Source: Streptomyces sp. NBC_01431
Lineage (GTDB): Bacteria > Actinomycetota > Actinomycetes > Streptomycetales > Streptomycetaceae
Length of the DNA stretch: 64,000 nucleotides
Direction of reading: 5' to 3'
Assembly (NCBI RefSeq): GCF_036231355.1
Contig: NZ_CP109496.1
Location: 1,736,001 to 1,800,000, forward strand
Under the pieces are notes generated by a model that was not told the DNA's origin, ran no database searches, and saw only the letters and a program-made list of their open reading frames with translations. The translations under genes were made by a program, and so were the position numbers. Below, one piece after another: positions 35,098-45,225 of the stretch (the stretch's first letter is position 1; every line of letters starts with the position of its first letter).

Positions 35098-36538
35098 AGT
35101 GCTTGGTCAAGTTCGTTCGGCGGTGGCGTGTCTTCTTGATCGGTCGTGTCGTTGATCGTGTGTGCTGGGTGGGGAGTTGGCCGCGGTCCGGTGTGATCTG
35201 GAGGACTTCGCGGCGGAGATGTTCGAACCGTTCGGGCGGGTGGATCAGCGCCGGTGGGGTGCCGTCTACCTGCGAGGGCTGCTGCTGGAGGGCGGGCGCA
35301 AGTCGGTGGAACCGATGGCCGCCCGCCTGGGCGAGGACGGCAACCGGCAGGCGCTGGCCCACTTCATCACGTCCAGCCCGTGGGACGCGGCGCACGTGCG
35401 GGCCCGGCTCGCGTGGCGGATGCAGCCGGTCGTCAGACCGACGGTGCTGGTCATCGACGACACCGGGTTCCTCAAGGACGGGGACGCGTCCGCGTGTGTG
35501 TCTCGGCAGTACACGGGGACGGCGGGCAAGGTCACCAACTGCCAGGCGGGAGTGTCGCTGCACCTGGCGTCCGACAACGCGTCGGCGGCGGTGAACTGGC
35601 GTCTGTTCCTGCCCGAGAGCTGGGATCCGGCGTCGCCGAAGGCCAATGCGGCCAAGGTGGCCCGGCGTGGCAGGTGCGGTATCCCGGCCGGAGTGGGGCA
35701 TGTCGAAAAGTGGCAGCTGGCCCTCGACATGGTCGACGAGACGCGGTCCTGGGGTCTTGATGTCCCCCTGGTCATCGCGGACGGCGGCTATGGGGATACC
35801 GCCGCCTTCCGCCTCGGCCTGGAGGGCCGCGGGCTCGACTACGTGGTGGGCATCTCGACCACGACCACCGCGCAGCCTGGGGACGCACAGCTGTGCATCC
35901 CGGCCTGTTCCGGCCGGGGCCGACGAGCGGGGCCGGCCTACCCAGAAGCGGCGAAGACGGTGAAGAGTCTGGTCCTTGCGGCGGGGAAACGGGCTGCGCG
36001 GCCGGTGCAGTGGCGCGAGGGCTCGCGGCCCGGGACCGGCCGCAGCGGGCACAAACGTATGTACTCCCGCTTCGTGGCCCTGCGGATCCGGCCCGCCGGA
36101 CGTGAGATCCGCAAAGCCACGGCCGGGGGCGAGTTTGCCGGTGCGCTGGCTGCTGGCCGAATGGCCGGCCGACCAGGACGAACCAGTGCAGTTCTGGCTG
36201 TCCAACCTGCCCGAGACCACCCCACTGGCCACCCTCGTCCGCACCGCGAAGCTCCGCTGGCGCATCGAGAACGACTACCGCGAGATGAAACAGGCCCTGG
36301 GCCTGGCCCACTTCGAGGGCCGCACCTGGCCCGGCTGGCACCACCACGTCACCCTCGTCTCCGTCGCCCACGCCTTCTGCACCCTCCAGCGACTGACCCG
36401 GTCCCCAAAAGAGACGGCGTCGGCCTGAGCCTCTACCGAGTCGTCCGCGAACTGCAGTTACTCCTCGCAGCCTGGACCGGCGCCTGCCCCACCTGTCACC
36501 GCAACATCCCCGACCCCGCACCAACCTGACCAAGCACT
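35098..36538 (+). mobile_element. IS701-family element (1441 bp) within the VCBS gene
   Basis: Terminal inverted repeat agtgcttggtca at 35098-35109 and tgaccaagcact at 36527-36538. The host gene resumes on both sides in the lectin region (STSLWSTNQAT on one side, LSDGYAMLQDRGNLV on the other). Its first 250 bp recur at 27283. Confidence 0.9.
35162..36529 (+). pseudogene. IS701-family transposase with two frameshifts
   Basis: Starts GELAAVRCDLEDFAAEMFEP and contains the DDE residues in PTVLVIDDTGFLKDGDAS and VPLVIADGGYGDTAAFRLG; after about 36130 the family text moves to another frame (RWLLAEWPADQDEPVQFWLS, RIENDYREMKQALGLAHFEG with the catalytic Glu) and from about 36420 back to the first (LSLYRVVRELQLLLAAWTGA). 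Two single-base shifts are needed, so this copy should be inactive. Confidence 0.8.
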
Positions 36539-37562
36539 ACTAGTCGCTTGGTTGGTGCTCCACAGGGACGTTGAGTCATCACCCGGCTTGTTGACGGTGA
36601 TGTTGCCGTCGCTCTGGATGAGGGCGGTGGCTCCTGCGTTTCCGCTGGTGTTGGTGGACCAGATCACCTTGTTGGCGTTGGAGGTGATGGTGAGGTTTCC
36701 GTCGGCCTGCATGGTCAGCTTGGCCGAATTGGAGGTGATCGACTGTCCTGAGGTGAGGCGGGTGCCGGGAGTGATGCGCCGGCCGCCTACAGAGCCGTCG
36801 ATGGTGAACGGCTGACTGAACCGGTGAAGTCATTGCCGGTGGCCTGGCCGGGCCATCCGGTTACGGTGTTGTCCGCCTTCCGGCCCCACAGGTCGGCGAT
36901 GCCGTCACCGGGATTGCTTCCCTTCGCGTTCCCGTCTCCGTCGAAGTCGCCGGAGGATCCGATGACGGGGTAGTCGCTCTTCTTGAGGGTGAGCCCAGTA
37001 AGTTTGGTGCGGTGTGAGGCGATACCCCAGGTGGCCGCGTTGAGAACGCCATTGGGATCGTCTTCGCCGTAGGCGCGATAGAGGTCGCCGGTGTCGTCCT
37101 TGCGCATGAGTAGATCGGGCAGGCCGTCCTTGTTGAGGTCGCCGGGGCTGACGAGGGTGAACTGGTCCCAGTCGGTGCCACCCACCAGCACAGGGTGGCT
37201 GCGGCCGTGCGTCAGCAGGTCTGATCGGTCGCCGAAGTAAAGCCAAAGCTGATTGCCTTCCTTGACGAGGACATCGGGCTTGCTGTCACTGTTGAAGTCG
37301 CCGGTGAGGATCTGGTCGGCATCCGACCAGTGGTCATCGGTGACTCCCTTGCAGAGGCCCGATGTTGTGGGCGTCGGGCACGTGACCTTGAGGTCGAAGG
37401 AGCTGTACCCGTCCCGATTGATGAGACCTCGGCCGCTGTTGGGATAGACCCGCAGAACGTTTCGCTGAGCGACATCGCTGTGCTCGAGCGAGATTAGGTC
37501 ATTCTTGCCGTCCTGCCCCCAGCCGCCGCTGGCTGCGACTTGCTGGCCTGGGAAGGCGCCGC

Positions 37563-37787
37563 CGCCCATTCGGCGGCTATTGCGCAGAGGGAAACGTCTG
37601 TTTCGCTCTGGGGGGAGACGCCTCTAGAATAGAGTTCACCAAGGCCTACCAGGTCAAGGGATCTTCCGATCAATTGAAACTGGGGCATAATCCGGTGTGC
37701 GTCAGGTGTCAAGAAGACTACGCCCCCTTCCGCTCGTTCTTCGAAGAAGGCACCAAGATGCAAGAGGGCGGACAGATGGCCGACTAA
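37563..37787 (+). pseudogene. C-terminal tip of a deaminase-like toxin
   Basis: The plus frame ending at 37787 reads GYCAEGNVCFALGGDASRIE, FTKAYQVKGSSDQLKLGHNP, VCVRCQEDYAPFRSFFEEG. A C-A-E motif followed 39 residues later by C-x2-C is the zinc-site arrangement of nucleic-acid-deaminase-fold toxin domains (YwqJ-like type). The rest of the carrier protein is missing; it abuts the truncated 5' end of the minus-strand VCBS gene near 37570. A plausible immunity gene starts 81 nt downstream. The family call is tentative. Confidence 0.4.
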
Positions 37788-37867
37788 ATGAAGATCCCCA
37801 CGTACGCGGGGCTGCTGGCACATATTGCGAGCAGCCCCGCATCAGCCACTATTCACAGGAGTCGAAT

Positions 37868-38356
37868 ATGCCTAACGACCGATTGATTCGATCGGTGATT
37901 TCCGCGAGCGGAATCTCGCAGATCCGGTGCGAGTGTGGTCGCTGGGCAGACCACGCTGTGGAAGAATTTCTCAACATGCTGGGACAGGATCCAGATAGCC
38001 TCCTGCGGAAGAACTGGATGGAGGGACACGTACTCATTAGTGCATTCTTCATGCCATCCGCGCCCGCGGTAGCCAAGATCATGATGGCCGCTCTAGCTGG
38101 CGAACACGACACACTACGGCGCGAGATCCTGCTGGACTCCATCCTGGGTCTTTCGGATAGCGATTCTCCGGAGTATCTTCAGGAATGCCAGAGCATTATT
38201 TCCCGTGGCGTCTGGATCTTCATCGAAGAGGCCTCTTCCGGCCGTTCCCGAGCCTGCGCTTCTTACGCTTTCGAGATTCTTCAGTGCCTCGAAGAGAGCG
38301 AGTGGGTGCAGATGCTGCAAAATGATTACAGCGACGATATTCCCATGCGCAGCTAA
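37868..38356 (+). CDS. Putative immunity protein, 162 aa
   Basis: ATG at 37868 preceded by caggag. The protein is all-helical and acidic (GRWADHAVEEFLNMLGQDPD, PAVAKIMMAALAGEHDTLRR, EYLQECQSIISRGVWIFIEE, SYAFEILQCLEESEWVQML), like HEAT-type immunity proteins of polymorphic toxin systems. G+C is visibly lower than its neighbours, suggesting acquisition. It follows the deaminase-like toxin tip, consistent with a toxin/immunity pair. No exact family recognised. Confidence 0.55.
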   Translation: MPNDRLIRSVISASGISQIRCECGRWADHAVEEFLNMLGQDPDSLLRKNWMEGHVLISAFFMPSAPAVAKIMMAALAGEHDTLRREILLDSILGLSDSDSPEYLQECQSIISRGVWIFIEEASSGRSRACASYAFEILQCLEESEWVQMLQNDYSDDIPMRS

Positions 38357-38500
38357 AATCGCCGCCGCTAGGGAAGCATTAGATCCCAGACAGATTCTAC
38401 CGATGCGTACTCATTCCACAGGTGCTTATACCGTGGGGGGGGCTCGCATAGCCGAGCGGAGCCAACCCCGGGGCAGACAACCCTCGGCCGGGAGAGGCCG

Positions 38501-38528
38501 AAGGCCCCCGCCTTGAAGCGGGGGCCTT
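38501..38528 (+). terminator. Intrinsic terminator
   Basis: An 11-bp stem aaggcccccgc / gcgggggcctt with a 6-nt loop followed by cttctt, after the putative immunity gene. Confidence 0.75.
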
Positions 38529-38583
38529 CTTCCATGCCGAGGTCCAGCACCTCCCTACACCCTCAGGGCTTCGGCGTTGTCGC

Positions 38584-39538
38584 GTGACGCCCTGCCCAGG
38601 AACCGACCTGCGCGCGAGCGACATCGAACGCGCCGCGTCCTCAGCTCTCGACGCGCTGCGCCAGCTCGGCTACCTCCCCGACCTGCCTCAACCACCCGGC
38701 ATCACTGGGCCGTTCGAATTGGTCACCTTCTGGATGCCGCCCGCACCGGGCAACCAGTGCGTCCCCATGATCCTGCGCGCCCGCCCCCGGGATCCCGCCC
38801 ACCGCACAGCTCATGCCCACCCGCGCCAGCAGCTACGAACCCGAAATCCCCTTCACCCAGCTGCCCGAGGCCCTCACTGCCCAACGTGGCCGCATCAACG
38901 CCTACCGTGATCGCCCCGCGCTCGTCGACTTCCTCCGCCAGGCGCTCGCCCCGGATACCACCACCGACCGGATCTTCCTCGCCCGGTCCGCCGCCCTGCG
39001 CCAGCGCGACATCTGGCCCTGGCTCCAGGACACCTACCTCACCCCCGCAGCGGTCCATGCACCCCGCACCCGCCTGGGCCATCTCGAAACCGCCCCCGCC
39101 CCGCGCAAGCCCAAAGACCTGCCCGGCCTGCGCATCATCCGGCTGCGCGAGGCAGCCGACCGAAACGCCGTCGCCCACCTGTTCGGTGTCCCCTTCGACG
39201 AAGAGACCCAGCAACGCACCCCCGGCAACGGACGCTTCAGCGGACTCGTCCAGCTCAGCGACACCGTCTTCTACGGGCTCAACCCGCGCCCGGACCAGAA
39301 CCAGACCCCGCTCAAGATCACCAAACTCGACCCCTCACAGCCCCAGAACGCCACCTGGTCCGTACACAACCCTCGCCCCCTGGAGATCGTCACGGCATTC
39401 CTTCAAGACGGAGACGACCCGGCCGAACTCGCCATGTACGTACAGGTCCTGAGGCGCTCCGTCCTGCATGCCGCCAACGACACGGTCTGGCCGTGGCTCA
39501 TTCACTGCGCCGACCTCATGACCGAGTACCTCGTCTAG
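38584..39538 (+). pseudogene. C-terminal remnant of a pPIWI_RE (RNaseH/PIWI-like) protein
   Basis: Across one frameshift near 38790 the strand encodes SALDALRQLGYLPDLPQPPG, FELVTFWMPPAPGNQCVPMI, FTQLPEALTAQRGRINAYRD, GLRIIRLREAADRNAVAHLF, FSGLVQLSDTVFYGLNPRPD and a helical end LIHCADLMTEYLV. The RIIRLRE strand followed by a DTVFYGLNPRPD segment is typical of the RNaseH-like region of pPIWI_RE proteins, predicted RNA-guided defence factors. About 320 residues remain of what should be 800 or more; the partner helicase and REase genes are absent. Confidence 0.45.
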
Positions 39539-40511
39539 CGCCTCCGCAGACCGATCACCGCGGCCGTTCGCTTCACAGGCAAGACGCAGGCAGCGGTGCC
39601 ACGCCACCGACCCTTCCATCACGCGTCAATGAACACGCATCGCAGTCTCGGCCGCTGAGCGGCCGGGACTGCCGGACAGCGCCTACACGTTGGATGCCAC
39701 CTTCATGAGGGTAAGGCGTCGGCAGTTGAGCCCGCTCAATGTCCCCTATCGGCTGATGGTGATCAATCGATAGATCTCACGGGCGACGTACCGCTTCAAG
39801 CAGCGGATGATCTCGCGCCGGGTCTTGCCCTCCGCCACACGTCGCTCGTAGTACGCCTGGGTACGCGAATCCCAGCGCAGCCGAGTGAGCACAATGCGGT
39901 GCAGGGCAGCATTCGCCTGCCGGTTTCCGCCGCGGTTTAGCCGACGGTGCTGCCGGCTGCCCGACGAATATTCGACAGGGCTTGCCCCGCACAACGCCGC
40001 GAACGAAGCCTCGCCTCGCATGCGCTCGCTGTTGTCACCCAGGGCCGTCAACAACACCGCCGCACTGTGAGGGCCGACTCCAACAGAGTCCAGGAGGCGG
40101 GGGTAGTGCGCCCCGATCAAGTTCGCCAGGCGCTGCTCCAACACTCGCGCTTGTACACCGAGCTGCTCGATGCGCTCGGCCAGCACCCGCACCGTGAACC
40201 TCGTCGCCCGCACCACCGGATCCGTTTCTTCACCGCCTTCGGGCAACTGCAGGCAAGCGAGGATCAGCCCGCGGCGCGAAAGGCTCCTCAACTCGTCCCG
40301 GAGGGCTGGGTCGGCCGTGACCAAGAGGGCCTTGAGCTGGTTCACGGCCTGCCGTTTGGCACTCACCGCGGAATCCTTCGCCATCAGGTACAAGCGGGCA
40401 ATCTCGACCCGGCCGCTCCCAGACTTCACCGGGGACTGCGCACGGCCACTGAGTACAGAGCGGGCAGCAGTCACTGCATCGCCCTCGTCCGACTTGCTCC
40501 GTCGGCGCCTA

Positions 40512-41683
40512 GTGTCTCGTGATCCCGTTTGTGTCACTTGGAGTTGTTTGCGACGAGCTTCTTGATGCTGGTCTGGACGAGTCGGACCTTCGTGAGGATC
40601 TCGTCGGTGGTTGCGGTCCAAGTGAAGGGTTTGGCCTCGGAGTTCCAGGAGTCGATGTAGTCGCGGATCTGCTTGATCAGGACGTTCACGCTGGAGAATG
40701 TGCCGCGGCGGATCGACTGGCGGGTCAGGATTCCGAACCAGGTCTCGATCTGGTTGATCCAGGAAGAGCCGACGGGGGTGAAGTGGAAGTGGACGTGCTG
40801 ATTGTTGGTCAGCCATGCCTTCACCTCCGGCGTGGTGTGCGTGGAGAGGTTGTCCAGGACGACATGAATCTCCTTGTCCGCATGCGGTTTCACCACCTTC
40901 TTGAGGAAGGCCAGGAAGTTCACGGCGTTCCGGCTCGGCCTGCACTCGCCGGTCACTTCGCCCGTGGCGACGTTGAGTGCGGCGAACAGGTTCGTGGTGC
41001 CGTGCCGGACATAGTCGTGGGTGCGCTTCTCGGTGGCTGCGAAGGTCACCGGCAGCACCGGCTGGGTCCGGTCCAGCGCCTGGATCTGCGTCTTCTCATC
41101 CACCGAGAGCACCACCGCGCCACCGGGCGGAGCCAGGTAGAGGCCGACGACATCAGCGACCTTGTCCGCGAACGCGGGATCCTTCGAAATCTTGAAGGTG
41201 CCCTTGCGATGCGGTTTGAGGTTCTCCTCGCGCCAGACCTTTGCGATGTAGTGCCAGGACACGGTGACGTTCTCGGTCCGCTTCAGATACTTCGCCAACT
41301 CCCGCGTCGACCAATGCGAAAGACCGGTGCCGACCGGCGGCGTCATGCGCGTCAATGCGATCACCCGCGCCCGGACCCGCGTCGGCACCTGCTCGCGCGC
41401 CCCGCCCGGACAGTCGCCCTCCAGGCCGGCGAGCCCGCGCTCGGCGTAACGGGTCCTCCAGCGATCCACGGTCGGCAATGACACCCCGAGCAGTTCGGCA
41501 ATGTCCTTGCGCCGGCGCCCCTCACCGGACCACAGCACGATCCGGGCCCGGGTGGCCACATCGGCGGGCACGTCCCGACTGTTCGCCAACTCCCGCAACT
41601 CGGCGGCCTGTTCCACGGAAAGCTCCATGCCAGGAGCAACGAGCCACACAAGATCAAGTAATGCCGACGGAATCACGAGACAC
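40512..41683 (-). mobile_element. IS630-family element, copy 2 (1172 bp)
   Basis: Same length, ends and encoded protein as copy 1 at 12567-13738 but inverted; flanked by TA at 40510-40511 and 41684-41685. Two apparently identical copies in inverted orientation 27 kb apart could recombine and invert the segment between them. Confidence 0.95.
40534..41628 (-). CDS. IS630-family transposase (copy 2)
   Basis: Identical in sequence to copy 1 with the full DDE set (SVDEKTQ, VVLDNLSTH, WINQIETWF). The ATG at 41628 is used; a GTG at 41676 in frame at the element tip is the alternative. Confidence 0.93.
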   Translation of the reverse strand: MELSVEQAAELRELANSRDVPADVATRARIVLWSGEGRRRKDIAELLGVSLPTVDRWRTRYAERGLAGLEGDCPGGAREQVPTRVRARVIALTRMTPPVGTGLSHWSTRELAKYLKRTENVTVSWHYIAKVWREENLKPHRKGTFKISKDPAFADKVADVVGLYLAPPGGAVVLSVDEKTQIQALDRTQPVLPVTFAATEKRTHDYVRHGTTNLFAALNVATGEVTGECRPSRNAVNFLAFLKKVVKPHADKEIHVVLDNLSTHTTPEVKAWLTNNQHVHFHFTPVGSSWINQIETWFGILTRQSIRRGTFSSVNVLIKQIRDYIDSWNSEAKPFTWTATTDEILTKVRLVQTSIKKLVANNSK

Positions 41684-41966
41684 TAGCTGCACGGCCAGGT
41701 CCGGGAGCCTCCACGACCGCAATGCCTACAGAGAGCAGAAATCGAGACAGCGCCGCTCCGTAGTTGCCCGAGCTTTCCACCCCGGCCCGCCGCACCGCAC
41801 CGTGACCCCGGGCCCACTCGGCGAGGTCTCGATAGCCAATCGCTGTGGTCGGGAAGCGTTCAACTGCCAAGACCTGCCCCACCGTCGACACCACAGCCGC
41901 CACGTGGACATCACGATGCGAGTCGACCCCGAGCACCACCTCATCCGCACGCACAGAGGGGTACAC

Positions 41967-42385
41967 CGCCGGGTGGAAATTTCGCGAACCAATCGTTCAT
42001 CCACCTCCCACGGCAGCCAATCCTCAGCCTCACCGCCGGCCCGGAGAGCGGTCACAAGTGACACGGTGCAGAAAACGCCCGCATTGCAATGCTCTAGACA
42101 CGCTCGCCCGGTCCAGCGTCTGAGCACACTGCCTCGCCCCGCGTCGACACAGGATGGTTAGGACACGTCGGTCAGAGAAGTCAAGAGCCAGTCCACGGTG
42201 CAGCAGCAGTGTCGGACGTCATGCTGTTCAACGGCGGGACGCTCTATTCCTTCGTGCCACCACGCGCCGCAGCGGACACGTCAGCGCATTCCAATGCGCC
42301 CCGCGTGAACGCCGGCTGAGCCCCGATTGTCAGAACCTCCCCGTAGCGTTGTGAGTCCTACTCGTGGCAGCTGTGGGGAGCACCC
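41967..42385. other. No supported gene
   Basis: 419 nt between the IS110 start and the CoiA-like gene. Frames are short and without recognisable blocks; the part nearest 42350 must carry the promoter of the downstream gene, but no clear motif was recognised. Confidence 0.5.
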
Positions 42386-43609
42386 ATGGACGACGACCTC
42401 CAGATCGACAGCGACGAAGAGCTCTTCCGTAACCCCGTCTACTACGAACCGGCCGGCCGCAACCTCGACTTGGACCGCCCCGACCTCGGTGTCCCGCAAG
42501 GCGAAGACCTCCTGAAGGTGCTCCTGCGCATGCGAGGACGCGTCCCCGTCGAAAAGCGCGGACTGATCTGCCCCGACTGCCGGGACATTCGCGGCCGACG
42601 TGTCGCCATGTACCTCGTCCAGCGTGACGGCGTATGGCTCGCCTCCCACTACCGCAAACCCGGAGACAAGCCCATCAGCCACGAGTCCGACGAGCACCTC
42701 GCGCGCAAGGAACGCGTTGCGAAGGATTCCGAAGATCACGGCTTCCACGCCGATATCGAGTCGCAGACCGCCGACGGACACGCCCGCCTCGACGTACGCA
42801 TCAATGGCGCCAACGGCATCGTCCTGGGCTACGAGCCTCAGCTGAGCGCCCAGACAGCCCGCGGAATGCGTGCACGGGAGGGGTTCCGGCGCCGCAGCGG
42901 TGTTCAGTCGGTCTGGGACTTCGCCGACCCTGACCACGCAGGCATCGGCACCGTCCCGTACGTCCGCACACCCAATCTGCCGGCCTCCGTCATCCGTGTA
43001 CAGAAGAACCCCATCGCGGTCCAAGACGGCAACTTCGTCCTGGAGGAAGGCCAGTGCAGCCAAAACGGCGCGCTCACCCGGTGTCCTGAGAAACCCTACG
43101 ACCCGGAGAACCCCACCGATACCGGGTACTGCGGGGGCTGGCACCGCGTCCTCATGCCCGCCCATCAGTCGGGCACCTTCACCGGCGAAGGTGGCCTGAC
43201 CCTCACTCGTTTCATCGTGGAAGCGGCGGCCGGTGAGCGGATCCCGTTCCAACGGAGCGGTCACCACGGTTGGCTCCCCGCACAGCAGTGGCAGCAATAC
43301 ATCGAGGCGAACGGGACCACCCTGGACTCCAAGGAGCTCCAGCCATCCATACGACGAAGAGACCGTCGCGACAGGTGCACCGAGGACCGGCCCGCCTCCG
43401 AAGCACGGGCTGAACCGAAGCAAAGACGCGGCAGCCGCTCGATCATCCTCGAGTCCCGCCCCCGGGAAACCGAGGCCGTCAGGGTTCCACGCGACGCGAT
43501 GGGCCAAGTGATCCCGCTCTGCCGCTTCGGCTGCGGCCAACCCGCAAGCCTTCCAGGACCAGAAGGACTGCCCGAGCACTTCTCGTGCCGCAGGAAGAAT
43601 GAGGCGTGA
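42386..43609 (+). CDS. CoiA-like (competence/nuclease-fold) protein
   Basis: A 407-residue protein (ATG 42386). It has a zinc-knuckle-like LICPDCRDIRG, then VAMYLVQRDGVWLASHYRKP, a block ESDEHLARKERVAKDSEDHG, and HARLDVRINGANGIVLGYEP with QLS, a pattern seen in CoiA-like nuclease-fold proteins (H..K, G..R.DV, GYEPQLS standing for the E-x-Q nuclease strand). The C-terminus carries a second Cys cluster (CRFGCGQPASL ... FSC). CoiA proteins act in DNA processing after uptake; the actinobacterial relatives are unstudied. The carboxyl-terminal 100 residues are low-complexity and charged. Confidence 0.5.
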   Translation: MDDDLQIDSDEELFRNPVYYEPAGRNLDLDRPDLGVPQGEDLLKVLLRMRGRVPVEKRGLICPDCRDIRGRRVAMYLVQRDGVWLASHYRKPGDKPISHESDEHLARKERVAKDSEDHGFHADIESQTADGHARLDVRINGANGIVLGYEPQLSAQTARGMRAREGFRRRSGVQSVWDFADPDHAGIGTVPYVRTPNLPASVIRVQKNPIAVQDGNFVLEEGQCSQNGALTRCPEKPYDPENPTDTGYCGGWHRVLMPAHQSGTFTGEGGLTLTRFIVEAAAGERIPFQRSGHHGWLPAQQWQQYIEANGTTLDSKELQPSIRRRDRRDRCTEDRPASEARAEPKQRRGSRSIILESRPRETEAVRVPRDAMGQVIPLCRFGCGQPASLPGPEGLPEHFSCRRKNEA

Positions 43610-44015
43610 TCGACAGCAAACGACTGACTGAGCAACGTACGTCAGCGCGTGCCAGATGATGGCGAACGTCGAACCATGCCAGATCCCGCCGCTCATCGAT
43701 CATTGGCGCTAAGGATCACGTCATCTCGGCCCCACAACGAAGACCCCCGTCGATACAGCCGACGGGGGTCAATGTCAGTCACAGCAATCACAGCCGTGTC
43801 ACCAACACCGTTGACGCGCCCGGACAGCAAGATCCCAACTCGGTCAAACACTCCCAACCTGGACCACATGGACGCCACAAGACGCCTTCGCCCACCTGTG
43901 CCATGTTGTCGCGAGGGAGGGGCCCAGAACCAGAACTGGAGCGTCTTCTGGCCCGTCAACGCGGTATTGCAAGGTATTCGCAGTCGTCTCACTCACCCGA
44001 CCACGCTCCCACGTC
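43610..44015. other. Intergenic segment with integrase-tail hairpin
   Basis: Contains a perfect 11-bp hairpin gacccccgtcg / cgacgggggtc at 43742-43770 and, to about 43900, a minus-strand segment encoding VIAVTDIDPRRL and WSRLGVFDRVGILLSGRVNG that is a diverged copy of 15410-15560. It lies just downstream of a decayed integrase, so the hairpin probably terminated that transcript. No intact gene is seen. Confidence 0.55.
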
Positions 44016-45225
44016 TCACATTTCTCTCACGACAGGGGTCGGGAGACCGGTCAGACCGCTCCAGGCATCCGCCGCCGAGCGGAGGTCTTCCACGTCCGGC
44101 TTCACGTACCAGCGCTTCGTCATCCTGACGTCAGCGTGCCCCGCCCAGCGGGCGAGAAGGTGGTCAGGAACCCCACGGTTCGCCAGGTAGGTGAAGCAAC
44201 TCGCGCGGGCGTCGTACAAACGAACCCGCCGCAGCGCGTTACCGGCCATGACCTTGTACGCCTGCTCGCGCAACTGCCGCACGTCGAGCGGTGCCCCGAA
44301 CTCGTCCACCAGCACATACCCGCTGGTCTCATATACCCGCCCCGCCGCCAGCTTCTCCGCCGCCTGAGCGGCCTTGAAGCCCCTCAGGGCTTCTCAATGA
44401 CGGGATCAGGCAGCGGAAGGCTCCGCTCGCCGGCGAGCGACTTCGCGTCCTTCTCCACCACGATCTTGTTCCCCATCAATGTGCGGGTGTTGGCAACGAC
44501 CAGGGTGGCTTGGTCCAGATCCAGATCGGCCCAACGCATGCCGCACACCTCTGCCGGGCGCAGACCCATCAACGACAGGAGGAAAGGGGCGTACAGCCGG
44601 TGGCCCTTCACGGCGAGCACGAAGGCATGGACCTCCGCGACACCCCAGGTGGCACCTCGGCCTTGGCCTGGCGCTCGGCCTTACGCACCTTCCGGGGGAT
44701 AGTAATTTCCTGGGCGACATTCACCGCGACCAGGCGCCGTGTCACGGCCCGGTTGAGTGCCTCCTTCAGCCGCGTGAGGGACATCTCCACCGAGGTGACC
44801 CCCAGCCCAGGCCCGGCCTTCGTAGCGCGTACCCGGCCCTCACGAAGCGCCCACAGCATCCACGCCTCGACATCGTCCTCGGTGAGCTCTTGAAGCCGAA
44901 TGTGCCCAAGCCTGCCCCGGACACGGTCCAGGGTCACCCTGTAGGCGGAGATCGTTGACTCTTCCAGGTCCTCCGCCTTCTTCGCGAGCCACTGATCGAG
45001 CCACTCGTTCACGGTCATCTTGTGGCGTGGCACCAGCGCCCCTTCGTGACGCCGCACCGTGATACGCGCATACTCGGCCTTCGCCTCCCTGAGCGTCCCG
45101 AAGGTACGGGTCAACTGCTTGCGCTTCCCCGTGGCCGGATGGGTCCCGACGTCGACCACAAATCGGTACCGGATCTGCCCCTTCGCGTTCGGCGGCAGCT
45201 TCTTGATCGGATCAGACAGGATCAC
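44016..45225 (-). pseudogene. Tyrosine-type site-specific integrase, frame-shifted
   Basis: From GTG 45225 (AAGGAG upstream): KGQIRYRFVVDVGTHPATGK, TVNEWLDQWLAKKAEDLEES, VRGRLGHIRLQELTEDDVEA (arm and core-binding domains), then after a frame change near 44620 HRLYAPFLLSLMGLRPAEVC with the box-I Arg, and after another near 44390 LYDARASCFTYLANRGVPDH, LLARWAGHADVRMTKRWYVK. Box II reads Y-D-A-R where an HxxR-type His is expected; the G-H and catalytic Tyr are present. Two frameshifts make it a pseudogene. Confidence 0.8.

Larger units (their letters stand above)
33434..37569 (-). pseudogene. Large secreted FG-GAP/VCBS and bulb-lectin repeat protein, broken
   Basis: On the minus strand from 37569 to 33434 the gene encodes FG-GAP/VCBS units (LTGDFNSDSKPDVLVKEGN, SPGDLNKDGLPDLLMRKDD, SGDFDGDGNAKGSNPGDGIA), then a B-lectin (bulb-type) domain (LTMQADGNLTITSNANKVIW, MLQDRGNLVIYNAKGQALW), then more FG-GAP units ending NEANVIRPYN. 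DxDxDG loops bind calcium; such proteins are secreted. Lesions: a frame change near 36810, an IS701 at 35098-36538, and a 487-bp tandem duplication (33780-34753) that shifts frame. No signal peptide precedes 37569, where the gene abuts an oppositely oriented fragment, so the 5' end is lost too. Confidence 0.8.
39746..41966 (-). pseudogene. IS110-family transposase interrupted by IS630 copy 2
   Basis: Reading from GTG 41966, VVLGVDSHRDVHVAAVVSTV and GVESSGNYGAALSRFLLSVG give the N-terminal DEDD part; after the insertion the frame continues RSKSDEGDAVTAARSVLSGR, YPRLLDSVGVGPHSAAVLLT and the C-terminal serine domain SFAALCGASPVEYSSGSRQH, ending IYRLITISR at 39746. Joining 41966-41684 to 40509-39746 gives a single 348-codon frame, so the gene was intact until the IS630 insertion at TA. 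Confidence 0.85.
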
